Shown: positions 8,624-17,733, counted from the first letter of the stretch. The stretch: DNA of 64,000 nucleotides from Streptomyces caelestis (GCF_001279005.1 NZ_LGCN01000085.1:124001-188000), one strand, 5' to 3'. Notes: generated by a model from the letters alone, not told the origin. Numbers and translations are program-made.

Positions 8624-9460
8624 GTGTACCGGTTTCTGCTGACGCCCCGCTGGTGGGGGATCAACGTCTTCCTGCTGCTCTCCATCCCGTTCTGCGTCTT
8701 CATGGGGTCCTGGCAGTTGGGCCGGTTCGAGGACCGGGTGGACAGCCACCGCGACGCCGAGGCGCGGATCGCCACGGACAAGCGGGAGGCGGCCAGGCCG
8801 CTGGACGACCTGCTGCCCGTGACCAAGGCCACCTCCGGCAAGCAGGCCACCGCGAGCGGCCGGTACGACACCCAGCTGCTGGTGCCCGACCGCACGCTGG
8901 ACGACCGGGACGGCTACTACGTCCTGACCCTGCTGCGCACCGACACCGGCCGCGCGCTGCCCGTCGTCCGGGGCTGGCTGCCCGGCACCCCCGACCCGGC
9001 CGAGGCGCCCGCGGCGCCCACCGGTGAGGTCACCGTCACCGGCGCGCTCCAGGCGTCCGAGACCCCGGGCAGCAACGGCGTCAGCGCCCGCGGCGGACTG
9101 CCCGAGGGGCAGACGGGAGCGATCAGCTCGGCGTCGCTGGTGAACCTCGTGGACTACGACGTGTACGACGCCTGGGTCACGCTCAACCAGGGCGACGCGG
9201 GGATGCGGGCGGTGCCGGCGACCGCGCCGGGCGGCACCGGGCTGGACCTGAAGGCGTTCCAGAACCTCGGCTACACCGCCGAGTGGTTCGCCTTCGTCGG
9301 CTTCGTGATCTTCATGTGGTTCCGCCTGCTCCGCCGCGAGGTGGAGCTGGCCCGCGACGCGGAACTGGGCCTGGTCCCGGACGGGGACCGGGACGGGAAC
9401 CAGGACGAGGCCCCGGACGGGGAGCGGGAACCGGAGCGGTCGAGTCCGTCAGCGGTCTGA
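8624..9460 (+). CDS. SURF1 family protein
   Basis: A 278-residue membrane protein of the SURF1 family, linked to assembly of haem-copper oxidases. An N-terminal transmembrane helix (residues ~10-30) ends in Gly-Ser-Trp-Gln-Leu-Gly-Arg, the family signature; the extracytoplasmic domain contains the Val-Arg-Gly-Trp-Leu-Pro motif; a second helix lies near 225-245. The charged tail (Asp/Gly/Glu-rich) is cytoplasmic. The GTG at 8624 places the first helix correctly and is preferred over upstream in-frame starts. Translation reaches a GC-rich tandem repeat directly after the stop. Confidence 0.9.
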   Translation: MYRFLLTPRWWGINVFLLLSIPFCVFMGSWQLGRFEDRVDSHRDAEARIATDKREAARPLDDLLPVTKATSGKQATASGRYDTQLLVPDRTLDDRDGYYVLTLLRTDTGRALPVVRGWLPGTPDPAEAPAAPTGEVTVTGALQASETPGSNGVSARGGLPEGQTGAISSASLVNLVDYDVYDAWVTLNQGDAGMRAVPATAPGGTGLDLKAFQNLGYTAEWFAFVGFVIFMWFRLLRREVELARDAELGLVPDGDRDGNQDEAPDGEREPERSSPSAV

Positions 9461-9463
9461 CAG

Positions 9464-9507
9464 CGGTCCGGGGCGGGCGGTCCGGCGGTCCGGGGCGGGC
9501 GGTCCGG
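9464..9507. repeat. Perfect 22-bp tandem duplication
   Basis: A 22-bp unit starting CGGTCCGGGG occurs twice without mismatch, at 9464-9485 and 9486-9507, between the ends of two convergent genes. It may act as a structured terminator region. Confidence 0.85.
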
Positions 9508-9529
9508 CGGCGGAGCCGGGGCCGCCCCG

Positions 9530-10741
9530 TCACACCCCCGTCAGCAGCCCCGTGTAGTACACCGTGCCCGCGCACGCGTTGCTCACCGTCGCGGTGGCCG
9601 GGCCCGAGCCCGTGGGCGGCGTGTACGTCACCGCCACACTGCCGTCCCCCACGCCGTCCTCCCTGACCAGCTGGGCGACCGTGCCGCCGTCGGTGCCCGT
9701 GGACGCCCCGGCCGCCCCGGACGCCCCGGCCGTCGTGGTCGGGGTGCCGGTCGGGGTCGGGTCGGGCGAGGGCCCGCCGGTGCCGCCGCCCGTGCCGTCG
9801 CCCGGAGCCGTACAGGTCTCGGAGGGCACCCAGGCGAACCTCACCTCGAACGCCGCACCCGGCTTGAGCACCAGCCGCGCGGCCTCCAGCGACGGGTCGG
9901 GCAGTCCGACCGCCGCGTCCCCCGCCACATGCCGCGCCGAGCCCACCTTGGCGGTGTCGGCGGCGCCCTGCGGGGCCGCGTTCACGGAGCCGGCGGCCTC
10001 GACGGCACAGCTCGCGGTGGAGACGTTGACGACCCGGAACGAGCCGTAGACCGCGCCCGTGGAGTCGGGGGCGGCGCTGGACGCCGTCGCCGGGCCGAGC
10101 TGGGCGGCGGTGCAGGCGGACAGTCCGGCGGCGGCGCTGGACGAGGGGTCGGCCCCCTCCGTCGACCCCGCACCGGAGCCGGTGCTCGCCCCGTCCTCCT
10201 CCTCGTCCTTCTTGTCGCCCTTGTCGGTCCCCTCGACCTGGTCCGAGGTGCCGCCCGCGGTGCTCTCGCCGCCCTCCGGGTCCTTGCCGTGGCCGGTGCC
10301 GCCCTGCGCCTGCGCGGCGTGGCCGACGGCGGAGGGGTCGGCGTCGGAGCCGGCGGCGCCGGAGACGTGGACGAGGGCGGGGACGGCGGTGCCGAGGAAG
10401 AGGGCGGCGGCTGCCATGCCGACGAGGGCCTGACGCTTGCGGGCCCGGCGGGCGGGGACGGCCCGCCGCAGGTAGTCCAGGGTGCCGTCGCCCGGCTCCA
10501 CCTCCCGCACCGCCTGCCGCAGCAGGGTGCGCAGTGCCAGCTCGTCCGCGTCGAGCCCTTCGGAGCTCTGTCCGTCCAAACCGTCGTTCACAGTTCCGTT
10601 CCCCGCGTGCGTGTGCTTCGGTTCGTTCCCGTCGCCGGATTCCCCCGCGCCCTCGGACTCCCGCGCGGCGCCGGACGGGCGGGAGGCTCCCGGGTCCTCC
10701 GGCCCGCGGTCCTCGCGCCGCGCGCCCTCGCCGTCGCTCAT
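9530..10741 (-). CDS. Single-pass membrane protein paired with sigma factor (possible anti-sigma factor)
   Basis: A 403-residue protein with no recognised domain. Residues 1-~115 are acidic and cytoplasmic and include the helical stretch Leu-Leu-Arg-Gln-Ala-Val-Arg-Glu-Val-Glu-Pro-Gly; one transmembrane helix (Met-Ala-Ala-Ala-Ala-Leu-Phe-Leu) follows near 130-150. The exterior part is a long Gly/Ser/Asp/Thr linker and two beta-rich segments with paired Cys. The start overlaps the sigma-factor stop by 4 bp (ATGA), so the two are co-translated. That arrangement is typical of a membrane anti-sigma factor, but no ZAS zinc motif is visible; the role is inferred from position. Confidence 0.7.
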   Translation of the reverse strand: MSDGEGARREDRGPEDPGASRPSGAARESEGAGESGDGNEPKHTHAGNGTVNDGLDGQSSEGLDADELALRTLLRQAVREVEPGDGTLDYLRRAVPARRARKRQALVGMAAAALFLGTAVPALVHVSGAAGSDADPSAVGHAAQAQGGTGHGKDPEGGESTAGGTSDQVEGTDKGDKKDEEEDGASTGSGAGSTEGADPSSSAAAGLSACTAAQLGPATASSAAPDSTGAVYGSFRVVNVSTASCAVEAAGSVNAAPQGAADTAKVGSARHVAGDAAVGLPDPSLEAARLVLKPGAAFEVRFAWVPSETCTAPGDGTGGGTGGPSPDPTPTGTPTTTAGASGAAGASTGTDGGTVAQLVREDGVGDGSVAVTYTPPTGSGPATATVSNACAGTVYYTGLLTGV

Positions 10742-11418
10742 GCCGGCGCCTCCATGGCCAGCCGCAGCGCCGCGATGCCGCGGGAGCCGTACGCCTTCAC
10801 TGAGCCCAGCGAGATGCCGAGGGTCTCGGCGACCTGCGCCTCGGTCATGTCCGCGAAGTAGCGCAGCACCAGCACCTCGCGCTGGCGGCGCTGCAGGTTC
10901 TTCATCGCCTTGATGAGGGAGTCGCGCTCCAGTTGGTCGTAGGCGCCCTCCTCCGCGCTCGCCATGTCGGGCATGGGCTTGGAGAGCAGCTTGAGGCCGA
11001 GGATGCGGCGGCGCAGCGCGGAGCGGGACAGGTTGACGACCGTCTGGCGCAGATAGGCCAGGGTCTTCTCCGGGTCCCGGACGCGTTTGCGGGCGGAGTG
11101 GACGCGGATGAACGCCTCCTGCACGACGTCCTCGCAGGAGGCGGTGTCGTCGAGGAGGAGCGCCGCGAGGCCCAGCAGCGAGCGGTAGTGCGCGCGGTAG
11201 GTCTCGGTGAGATGGTCGACGGTGGTGCCTGCCGCCATGACGTCGTCGGCGCCGTCACGCTGACCTGGTATGCGGGCGGGGCGCGCTGCGGGCATGGGCG
11301 CGATCACCGGCATGCCGCCGGACGCGCCGGACGCGCCGGACATGCGGGGTCGGCGAGCCTGGCGGGGCGGCCGGAGGGCCGTGCCGCGCGGCGCTGTGAA
11401 ATCGAGTACCTCAGCCAC
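10738..11418 (-). CDS. RNA polymerase sigma factor, SigE/ECF family
   Basis: A 226-residue sigma-70 family factor of ECF type. Region 2 is near residues 70-130 (Ala-Ser-Cys-Glu-Asp-Val-Val-Gln-Glu-Ala-Phe-Ile-Arg) and region 4 near 165-215 (Arg-Arg-Gln-Arg-Glu-Val-Leu-Val-Leu-Arg-Tyr, then Leu-Gly-Ile-Ser-Leu-Gly-Ser-Val-Lys). The first ~60 residues are Ala/Arg/Pro-rich and not part of the fold, so the start could lie later, for example at the internal Met before Ala-Ala-Gly-Thr-Thr-Val-Asp. It is first in a two-gene operon with the membrane partner. Confidence 0.88.
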   Translation of the reverse strand: MAEVLDFTAPRGTALRPPRQARRPRMSGASGASGGMPVIAPMPAARPARIPGQRDGADDVMAAGTTVDHLTETYRAHYRSLLGLAALLLDDTASCEDVVQEAFIRVHSARKRVRDPEKTLAYLRQTVVNLSRSALRRRILGLKLLSKPMPDMASAEEGAYDQLERDSLIKAMKNLQRRQREVLVLRYFADMTEAQVAETLGISLGSVKAYGSRGIAALRLAMEAPA

Positions 11419-11827
11419 GCCAGTTGGACACGCTTCCCCTGGTAAGGGTTGTACGCGCCGGGCGTCACTTTTGCGGCGGACGGTGCGGTCGGCCGGTCGC
11501 CCGCGTCAGGCAGCACCACCGACAGCACATCAAATGCCCTCATGCGTCCCGCTCTTCCCCTGTGTCCCATGTGAACGGACGTCCCCACGCCCGGTTTCCG
11601 GACGTCCCCACGTCCGGAGAGCAGCGCCCTCACGCCCCTGGTAAGGGTGACCGCAAAGACGCTCCCCGCCCTCCGCGCGGTTGCGGAGAACGGGGAGGTG
11701 AATCCTCGTACAAGCCTCGCTCAATCCTCGGTTGCCGGAACGTGCCGATCAAGAGGCTCCGGCCGGGAATCCGGCTCACAAGACTTCCACAGATCCTACA
11801 AACGAACGCTGTGCGATCCAGACCTTT
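11419..11827. other. Gene-free stretch upstream of the sigma factor; repeated 14-mer
   Basis: No convincing gene is present in these 409 bp. The 14-mer CCCCTGGTAAGGGT occurs twice, at 11437-11450 and 11635-11648, 198 bp apart; it contains the short inverted repeat CCCT...AGGG. The first copy lies just upstream of the sigma-factor start on the minus strand, so the pair may mark regulated promoter sites. The rest is unremarkable GC-rich DNA, with an AT-richer patch at 11780-11830 next to the asd stop. Confidence 0.5.
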
Positions 11828-12901
11828 TCACCGTTCAACCGCTACGAGTTCGGCGACCTGCGCGGTGTTCAGCGCCGCTCCCTTGCGCAGGTTGTCCCCG
11901 CACACGAAGAGCTCCAGCGCGGTGGGGTCGTCCAGGGCCCGCCGTACCCGCCCGACCCAGGTCGGATCGGTGCCGACGACGTCGGCGGGGGTGGGGAACT
12001 CCCCCGCGGCCGGGTTGTCGAACAGGACCACGCCGGGCGCCGTGGCGAGGATCTCGCGCGCCTTGTCGACGGTGACCTCGCCCTCGAAGCGGGCGTGCAC
12101 GGTGAGGGAGTGCGTGGTGACCACCGGGACGCGTACGCAGGTGACCGCCACGGGCAGGTGGGGCAGGCCGAGGATCTTGCGGGTCTCGTCCCGCACCTTC
12201 ATCTCCTCCGAGGACCAGCCGTCCTCGCGCAGCGACCCGGCCCACGGCACGACGTTCAGCGCGACCGGCTCCGGGAACGGCCCGGTGTTGTCCCCCACGG
12301 CCCGCCGTACGTCACCGGGGTGGGTCCCCAACTCCGTGCCGGCCACCAGGGACAGCTGTTCGCGCAGGGTCCGCACGCCCGCGTGTCCGGCCCCGCTGAC
12401 CGCCTGGTACGACGAGACCACCAGCTCGCGCAGGCCGAACTCGGCGTGCAGCGCGCCCAGCGCGACGATCATCGACAGGGTGGTGCAGTTCGGGTTCGCG
12501 ACGATCCCGCGCGGACGCCTCCGCACGGCGTGCGGGTTGACCTCGGGGACGACGAGCGGCACGTCCGGGTCCATCCGGAACGCGCCGGAGTTGTCGACCA
12601 CCACCGCGCCCCGCGCGGCGGCGACGGGCGCCCACCGCTCGGCGACCTCGTCGGGTACGTCGAACATCGCGACGTCGACCCCGTCGAAGGCCTCCTCGGT
12701 GAGCGCCACGACCTCGGTCTCCTCGCCGCGCACGACCAGCTTGCGGCCGGCCGAGCGCGGGGAGGCGACCAGTCGGATCTCGCCCCAGACGTCCGCCCGC
12801 TGGGACAGGATCTGGAGCATGACCGCGCCGACGGCCCCGGTCGCTCCCACGACCGCGAGCGTCGGCCGCCCGGAACGTCCGGGTCCCGCGGTTCTTGCCA
12901 T
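11828..12901 (-). CDS. asd: Aspartate-semialdehyde dehydrogenase
   Basis: A 357-residue NADP enzyme that reduces aspartyl phosphate to aspartate semialdehyde, the branch precursor for lysine, diaminopimelate, threonine and methionine. The Gly-Ala-Thr-Gly-Ala-Val-Gly nucleotide motif is at residues ~19-25, the catalytic Cys in Asn-Pro-Asn-Cys-Thr-Thr near 140, and the substrate-binding stretch with Gly-Ala-Gly-His follows near 175. The ATG at 12901 shares its A with the lysC stop (TGATG), so it is translationally coupled as second gene of the lysC-asd operon. Confidence 0.96.
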   Translation of the reverse strand: MARTAGPGRSGRPTLAVVGATGAVGAVMLQILSQRADVWGEIRLVASPRSAGRKLVVRGEETEVVALTEEAFDGVDVAMFDVPDEVAERWAPVAAARGAVVVDNSGAFRMDPDVPLVVPEVNPHAVRRRPRGIVANPNCTTLSMIVALGALHAEFGLRELVVSSYQAVSGAGHAGVRTLREQLSLVAGTELGTHPGDVRRAVGDNTGPFPEPVALNVVPWAGSLREDGWSSEEMKVRDETRKILGLPHLPVAVTCVRVPVVTTHSLTVHARFEGEVTVDKAREILATAPGVVLFDNPAAGEFPTPADVVGTDPTWVGRVRRALDDPTALELFVCGDNLRKGAALNTAQVAELVAVER

Positions 12902-14178
12902 CAGCGGCCGGTGCCTCCGTAGACCACGGCCTCGTCGCTGTCGGAGTCGAGCCCGAATGCGGAGTGCACGGCGCGGACGGCCTCCGGCACGTCGTCCTTG
13001 CGGGTGACGACCGAGATGCGGATCTCGGAGGTCGAGATCAGCTCGATGTTCACGCCCGCGTTGCTGAGCGCCGTGAAGAAGTCGGCCGTGACACCGGGGT
13101 TGGTCTTCATCCCCGCGCCGACCAGGGAGATCTTGCCGATCTGGTCGTCGTAGCGCAGGGAGTCGAAGCCGATGGCGCCCTTGTTCTTCTCCAGCGCGTC
13201 GATGGCCTTGCGGCCCTCGGTCTTCGGCAGGGTGAAGGAGATGTCCGTCAGGCCGGTGGACGCGGCGGACACGTTCTGCACGACCATGTCGATGTTGATC
13301 TCGGCATCGGCGATCGTGCGGAAGATCGATGCGGCCTCGCCGGGCTTGTCCGGCACACCGACGACCGTGACCTTGGCCTCGGAGGTGTCGTGCGCGACAC
13401 CGGAGATGAGAGCCTGCTCCACCTGCTTGTCCCCTTGCTTCATCGGCTCGCTGCTGACCCACGTGCCCTGCAGTCCGCTGAAGGACGAGCGGACGTGGAT
13501 CGGGATGTTGTACCGGCGGGCGTACTCCACACAGCGGTGGAGCAGCACCTTGGACCCGGAGGCCGCCAGTTCGAGCATGTCCTCGAACGCGATCCAGTCG
13601 ATCTTCCGGGCCTTGCTCACCACACGCGGGTCGGCGGTGAACACACCGTCCACGTCCGTGTAGATCTCGCACACCTCGGCGTCGAGCGCGGCGGCGAGGG
13701 CGACGGCGGTGGTGTCGGAGCCGCCGCGGCCGAGCGTGGTGATGTCCTTGGTGTCCTGGCTGACGCCCTGGAAGCCGGCGACGATGGCGATGTTGCCCTC
13801 GTCCACCGAGGCCTTGATCCGGCCCGGCGTGACATCGATGATGCGGGCTTTGTTGTGGACCGAGTCGGTGATGACACCTGCCTGGCTGCCGGTGAAGCTC
13901 TGGGCGTTGTGGCCCAGGTTCTTGATCGCCATGGCCAGCAGGGCCATGGAGATCCGCTCTCCGGCGGTCAGCAGCATGTCGAGCTCGCGTCCGGCAGGGA
14001 TCGGGGAAACCTGCTCGGCGAGATCGATCAGCTCGTCCGTCGTGTCGCCCATCGCGGAAACCACGGCGACCACCTGGTGGCCGTTCTTCTTGGCTTCCAC
14101 GATCCGCTTGGCGACGCGCTTGATGCCCTCGGCATCGGCTACGGAGGAGCCTCCGTACTTCTGCACGACAAGGCCCAC
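12901..14178 (-). CDS. lysC: Aspartokinase
   Basis: A 425-residue aspartate kinase that phosphorylates aspartate to open the aspartate-family pathway. It starts [12 protein letters not shown], the canonical N-terminus, which fixes the GTG at 14178; the frame stays open further upstream but that extension is not family-like. The kinase domain spans ~1-245 and two ACT domains make up the rest, as in lysine/threonine feedback-regulated enzymes. Actinobacterial homologues also make a separate beta subunit from an internal start; candidate internal starts lie before Gln-Ala-Leu-Ile-Ser-Gly near residue 255. It is the first gene of the operon with asd. Confidence 0.96.
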   Translation of the reverse strand: MGLVVQKYGGSSVADAEGIKRVAKRIVEAKKNGHQVVAVVSAMGDTTDELIDLAEQVSPIPAGRELDMLLTAGERISMALLAMAIKNLGHNAQSFTGSQAGVITDSVHNKARIIDVTPGRIKASVDEGNIAIVAGFQGVSQDTKDITTLGRGGSDTTAVALAAALDAEVCEIYTDVDGVFTADPRVVSKARKIDWIAFEDMLELAASGSKVLLHRCVEYARRYNIPIHVRSSFSGLQGTWVSSEPMKQGDKQVEQALISGVAHDTSEAKVTVVGVPDKPGEAASIFRTIADAEINIDMVVQNVSAASTGLTDISFTLPKTEGRKAIDALEKNKGAIGFDSLRYDDQIGKISLVGAGMKTNPGVTADFFTALSNAGVNIELISTSEIRISVVTRKDDVPEAVRAVHSAFGLDSDSDEAVVYGGTGR

Positions 14179-14354
14179 GTGCGCTCCTCGCTCAATCCGT
14201 CGTTTTCCACAGTCCGCACACATATGTGTCCGCTGCGGTCGGCTCAGTCTATCGAGCGTCCGAAAAACCCCTCTGCGATATCGCATGATGAGACATCCGG
14301 CCACTCGTGCAGGGGGGCTCCTGCCCATCCCGACCCGGCCCACTCGGAAAAGCG

Positions 14355-14373
14355 ACCCGCGTCACACGCGGGT
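14355..14373 (-). terminator. Hairpin after Uma2 gene
   Basis: Arms ACCCGCG and CGCGGGT around a 5-base loop, directly abutting the Uma2 stop codon. There is no U tract, as is common in Streptomyces. Confidence 0.5.
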
Positions 14374-14951
14374 TCAGTCGACGAGGTCCTCGAGGGGTCC
14401 GGTGTCGAGGGTGATGTCCACGGGGTCGGGGAGCTCCACGGAGGCGCCGAAGGGGAGTTTCTCCTGGTGACGGTAGCGGCCGTCCTCCGGCTGGTCGAAC
14501 ACGACGACCGAGCGGTCGTCCCGGTCGATGAGGAGGTAGACGGGGATGCCTGCGGCGGCGTAGCCGTCGGGCTTCTCGACTCGGCCGCGCTGGTGGGTGT
14601 CGGAGTCGTGCGACGTGACCTCCACGGCCATGAGCACGCCCTCCGCCCCCGACCAGTCCCCGTGCCCCTTCGCGAATCCGAAGGGAGCCAGAACCCCGTC
14701 GGGGCGAGCCCTGCCCTTGCGGTAGGCCTCGACCTTCATGCCACGGTCTCCGTAAAGCCACAGCTCCGGACGGTGCTGCATGCACAGCCTCTGCAACCAG
14801 GCCACGATCTGGTCGTGGTTGCCGTCGGTCGCCGCCTTGACCCGGACCTTCCCGTTGATGAACTCCCGCCGCACGGTCTCCGGGGCATGGCGCTCCAGCT
14901 CCTCGAACTCCTCGACGGACATCTGCGGCCGGTGCTCGATCGCGGGGGTCA
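14374..14951 (-). CDS. Uma2 family endonuclease (PD-(D/E)xK fold)
   Basis: A 192-residue protein with the Uma2 signature: Phe-Ile-Asn-Gly-Lys near residue 30, Ala-Arg-Pro-Asp-Gly near 85, Ala-Val-Glu-Val-Thr-Ser near 110, and Lys-Pro-Asp-Gly-Tyr-Ala-Ala-Ala-Gly-Ile-Pro-Val-Tyr-Leu-Leu-Ile-Asp. The Asp and Glu match the catalytic acids of the restriction-like fold. A GGAGG lies 8 bp before ATG 14951. Function in Streptomyces is unknown. It lies ~50 bp downstream of an HTH gene on the same strand. A second Uma2 gene at 33502-34095 is a diverged paralogue. Confidence 0.88.
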
Positions 14952-15002
14952 TGGCGTCGCCTCCTCGACACCATGGCGCCCCGACCGGCACCTCCCGCAC
15001 GC

Positions 15003-16025
15003 TCACTTCCAGCGCCTGGGCGGGAGGCCGTTCGCGATGCGGTCGCGGTTGTCGCGGTAGTGGTAGAAGACACGGTCCTCGATGGGCACGGGGCGGAACG
15101 TGTCGGGCACGGGGCCGCCCGTGCTCCGCTCCAGCTTCTTCCGCAGGAAGTACGCCGACGTGGTGCCCAGGTGGGCGATCTCCTCGAAGCCCTTGATGAC
15201 GTCCTCGTCGGACATCGGGGCGGCCTCGTTCTCCCTGCGGCAGTCCTCACAGATGCCCCGGTCGATCTTCACCGTGCGTTCGTCCTGATCGCAGGTGGCG
15301 CAGGCCATGATCGCGCGGGTCACCTTCGCACGGGGTTCCTTCTTCTGCGGCGGCATTTTCGTCTCCAGTCGTCGGCGGGCGAATCCGCCCGGGTTGCCGA
15401 CCTCGGGCGGAAGTCCTTCGGTCAGAGCGCGGGTGATGTCCTTGGGGGTCGCCCCGCGGGACAGCCACTCCTCGGTGAGCGGTTCGAGGGAGCGGCAGTC
15501 GCCGTCGCTGAGCGGCATACGGGGGTCGGCGGCACACAGGCCGGTGAGGACGCGGTACGCGGCACTCTCCGGCTCGGGCTCGTCCGGTACGGCAGGCTGC
15601 TCGGCTGGGGTCTCCACGGCGGCCGGCTGCTCCTCGACGCGGGCGAGGCCCGGCTGGTGGTCCCGGGTCACGTCCTTGCCGTGGCGCTCCCGTGCGAACC
15701 GCGCCCACCACTCGGCCGACCTGCGGGTACGCGACCAGTACGTACGCGTGACCCACCGCATGGTGCCGTCCTCGACGGTGATGTGCTCCTTGATCCAGCG
15801 CAGGTGGCCGGCCTCGGTGATCCGGGTCAGGGAGGTGCGCATCGCCTGCTGGCCGTAGCGGGGGTGTTCGACCGCGAGCACCTTGTGGCCCATCGCGTGG
15901 CCGGTGTCGAGGTGGTCGATGAAGACGGCGATCTCGGCGTCGCGCGGGAGCAGGTGTGCGAAGTCCGGGTCGGCGTGCGGGTCCTCGTCACCCGCGTGAC
16001 GCTTTCCGTACCCCGTATTGGCCAT
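15003..16025 (-). CDS. Helix-turn-helix regulator-like protein with zinc-binding cysteines
   Basis: A 340-residue protein. It begins Met-Ala-Asn-Thr-Gly-Tyr-Gly-Lys-Arg-His, the typical start of a Streptomyces family annotated as helix-turn-helix; residues ~30-85 form a winged-helix-like block (Tyr-Gly-Gln-Gln-Ala-Met-Arg-Thr-Ser-Leu-Thr-Arg-Ile-Thr-Glu-Ala-Gly-His-Leu). A middle Pro/Glu linker is followed near residue 250 by Cys-Ala-Thr-Cys and Cys-Glu-Asp-Cys, a probable zinc site. The ATG at 16025 lacks a strong ribosome site; GTG 16076 is an alternative. It shares module A with Uma2, DUF397 and XRE genes; a related gene lies at 56542-57429. Confidence 0.7.
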   Translation of the reverse strand: MANTGYGKRHAGDEDPHADPDFAHLLPRDAEIAVFIDHLDTGHAMGHKVLAVEHPRYGQQAMRTSLTRITEAGHLRWIKEHITVEDGTMRWVTRTYWSRTRRSAEWWARFARERHGKDVTRDHQPGLARVEEQPAAVETPAEQPAVPDEPEPESAAYRVLTGLCAADPRMPLSDGDCRSLEPLTEEWLSRGATPKDITRALTEGLPPEVGNPGGFARRRLETKMPPQKKEPRAKVTRAIMACATCDQDERTVKIDRGICEDCRRENEAAPMSDEDVIKGFEEIAHLGTTSAYFLRKKLERSTGGPVPDTFRPVPIEDRVFYHYRDNRDRIANGLPPRRWK

Positions 16026-16254
16026 GGGGTGGGACGGGGAGGGGAGGGCAGGACTAAGGTTGGCGTAGGCCACCATCGAAGGGTCTCGATTCGATGTGTC
16101 GGTCAGGCCCCGGATTGGTGTTCGCTCACCGCCGGGGCCGACTCATTTGCTGGTCGTTTGCTGCGAACCTAGAGCCGCGTGACACAGCGACGCAAGCCGA
16201 TCACGGAACGTCACTCTTACGAGGTACGCCGACTCAACTCACGTTCAGACTTGG

Positions 16255-16275
16255 TTGGTTGGGTATTTCAACCAA
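16255..16275. promoter_or_regulatory. Inverted repeat upstream of the HTH gene
   Basis: TTGGTTG and CAACCAA, separated by 7 bases, sit in an AT-richer patch between the DUF397 stop and the HTH gene start. It could be an operator or the terminator of the DUF397/XRE unit. Confidence 0.35.
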
Positions 16276-16312
16276 ACCAGTGAACCCAGGGGAAGAGCTC
16301 GGAGCCCGAAGC

Positions 16313-16555
16313 TCAAGCTCCGGGCTGAACTGCGGAAACGAACGCCGACCAGGCAGGCGCGGCGATACGGAGTTCGGGGCCCGCGAGGTTCTTGGAGTCA
16401 CGGACGTGGACGGCACCGCAGTGGGCGACCTCGACGCAGGCGCCGCCCTCGCTGTCGCTGTGACTCGACTTGAACCACGCCAGTGCGACCTCGACGCAGT
16501 TGCCGCCCTCGCTGTCGCTGTGACTCGACTTGAACCACTTCAACTGGTCGCTCAC
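16313..16555 (-). CDS. DUF397 protein with internally duplicated N-terminal motif
   Basis: An 80-residue protein. DUF397 proteins are small actinobacterial partners of XRE/DUF5753 regulators. The usual single motif Trp-Phe-Lys-Ser-Ser-His-Ser-Asp-Ser-Glu-Gly-Gly, then Cys-Val-Glu-Val-Ala, is present twice in a row, followed by the normal Val-Arg-Asp-Ser-Lys and Ala-Trp-Ser-Ala-Phe motifs. At DNA level the copies (16425-16478 and 16485-16538) differ by about one base in 54, so the duplication is recent. The GTG start overlaps the upstream XRE stop by 4 bp. Confidence 0.88.
   Translation of the reverse strand: MSDQLKWFKSSHSDSEGGNCVEVALAWFKSSHSDSEGGACVEVAHCGAVHVRDSKNLAGPELRIAAPAWSAFVSAVQPGA
16425..16538. 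repeat. Tandem duplication, 60-bp period, inside DUF397 gene
   Basis: Two nearly identical 54-bp blocks at 16425-16478 and 16485-16538 keep the reading frame and add 20 residues. Confidence 0.9.
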
Positions 16556-17436
16556 GGCTGATTCACCATCCGCTCGATGAGGCGGACCGACTCGTCGGGG
16601 TCGAGGGCCCGCGTGCGGATCATGCTAAGCCGCTCGGTCACACGGCTGACAACCCCTGGTTCGGCCGAAAGCTCGCTGACGAACGCGCCCTCCGTGAAGG
16701 CGAACCGCTCGTGGTCGTGCCCCTCCACCAGCACCATGGGACCCTCCAGCGCATTCGCGAACGCCCGCTCGAAGGGCAGCACCTGCACCACGACATTGCG
16801 CAGCCGGGAAACCTCCAGCAACCGCTCGAGCTGCTCCGCGTCCACCAACGAGCCGCGCAGGACGGCCTCGTAGAGGACGAAGCTCAGCCCGACCGGCGGC
16901 TTGCGCTCCGTGAGGATGGCCTGCCGTTCCATCCGGGCCGCCACCCGTTCCTCCACCGTCTCCTCGTCCAGCGGCGGAATGCGGTTGTCGATGAGCGCCC
17001 GCGCGTACGCCTGGGTCTGCAACAGACCGGGGATCAGCGTGACTTCGTACGTCCAGAGGCTCGTGGCCTCCCGCTCCCGCTCGATGAAGTCCACCGCCCG
17101 CGTGGAGTACCGCTCCCTGCGCACGTACTCCTTCGCCGCACTCAGCATCCCCTGCGCGCCGCACAGTTCGTCCGCCACGTCGAGCACCCTGGGCGACGGC
17201 ATCCGCACGCCGCGCTCCATGGACGCGATGGTCTCCGGGGCGTAGTTGGCCGCGGCGGCCAGCGCCTCACGGCTGACGTTGGCCATGGTGCGCCAGCGCT
17301 TCAGCTGGTTCCCGCTGTAGCACCAGGCCGCGGGTGGCTGGGAATTGCTGTTCGGGACCGGCACGACGCCCACCTCCGACTGGTACACCACGGCACGAGT
17401 CTCCACGGTGGCCACCGAGCGTAGACCGTGCGACAT
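16552..17436 (-). CDS. XRE-family regulator with DUF5753 domain
   Basis: About 294 residues from ATG 17436. An HTH domain (Trp-Arg-Thr-Met-Ala-Asn-Val-Ser-Arg-Glu-Ala-Leu, then Pro-Glu-Thr-Ile-Ala-Ser-Met-Glu-Arg-Gly) is followed by the DUF5753 ligand-like domain with Ile-Pro-Gly-Leu-Leu-Gln-Thr-Gln-Ala-Tyr-Ala-Arg and Val-Leu-Pro-Phe-Glu-Arg. This is the standard regulator of the XRE/DUF397 pairs abundant in Streptomyces, acting as a DNA-binding repressor or activator. It is translationally coupled to DUF397 downstream. The first ~45 residues are atypical; the frame runs on upstream into a toxin remnant, so the start is uncertain and may be a later GTG. Confidence 0.85.
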   Translation of the reverse strand: MSHGLRSVATVETRAVVYQSEVGVVPVPNSNSQPPAAWCYSGNQLKRWRTMANVSREALAAAANYAPETIASMERGVRMPSPRVLDVADELCGAQGMLSAAKEYVRRERYSTRAVDFIEREREATSLWTYEVTLIPGLLQTQAYARALIDNRIPPLDEETVEERVAARMERQAILTERKPPVGLSFVLYEAVLRGSLVDAEQLERLLEVSRLRNVVVQVLPFERAFANALEGPMVLVEGHDHERFAFTEGAFVSELSAEPGVVSRVTERLSMIRTRALDPDESVRLIERMVNQP

Positions 17437-17449
17437 CACCGTGTGACCG

Positions 17450-17710
17450 CGACGAGTGCGATTCACCGTCCCGTATGAACGACCGCCTCCGTCACCGGCC
17501 ACGAGGAGAACCGCCTCCCGCCGGGGGTCGAAGACGAACAGGATCCGCACCTCGGTACTTCCTGAACTGCCCGGCCGCGGGTCCGCCGACCGCGAGCATG
17601 CCGATCGCCGTTTCCATGAGGTCCGCGGACACCGGATCCTCCTCCGACAGCTTGAGCAGCCACGACTCCACCGAGGGATGGAGGTTGCTCTCCCCGTTCA
17701 CGCCTCGCAT
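17450..17710 (-). pseudogene. Broken HigB/RelE-like (Gp49-type) toxin gene
   Basis: From ATG 17710 the first frame reads Ser-Val-Glu-Ser-Trp-Leu-Leu-Lys-Leu-Ser-Glu-Glu-Asp, the usual N-terminus of phage-derived Gp49/HigB-like toxins, to about Gly-Pro-Ala-Ala-Gly-Gln. Near 17557-17570 the homology jumps to another frame: Thr-Glu-Val-Arg-Ile-Leu-Phe-Val-Phe-Asp-Pro-Arg-Arg-Glu-Ala, the family's conserved C-terminal strand, then degenerates. The middle block with the expected Lys-Glu-Leu motif is missing, so a deletion with frame change has inactivated it. The residual second frame runs into the XRE gene. No cognate small HigA gene remains. Confidence 0.6.
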
Positions 17711-17733
17711 CCGAGCATGGAGCCCGGGCCGAC

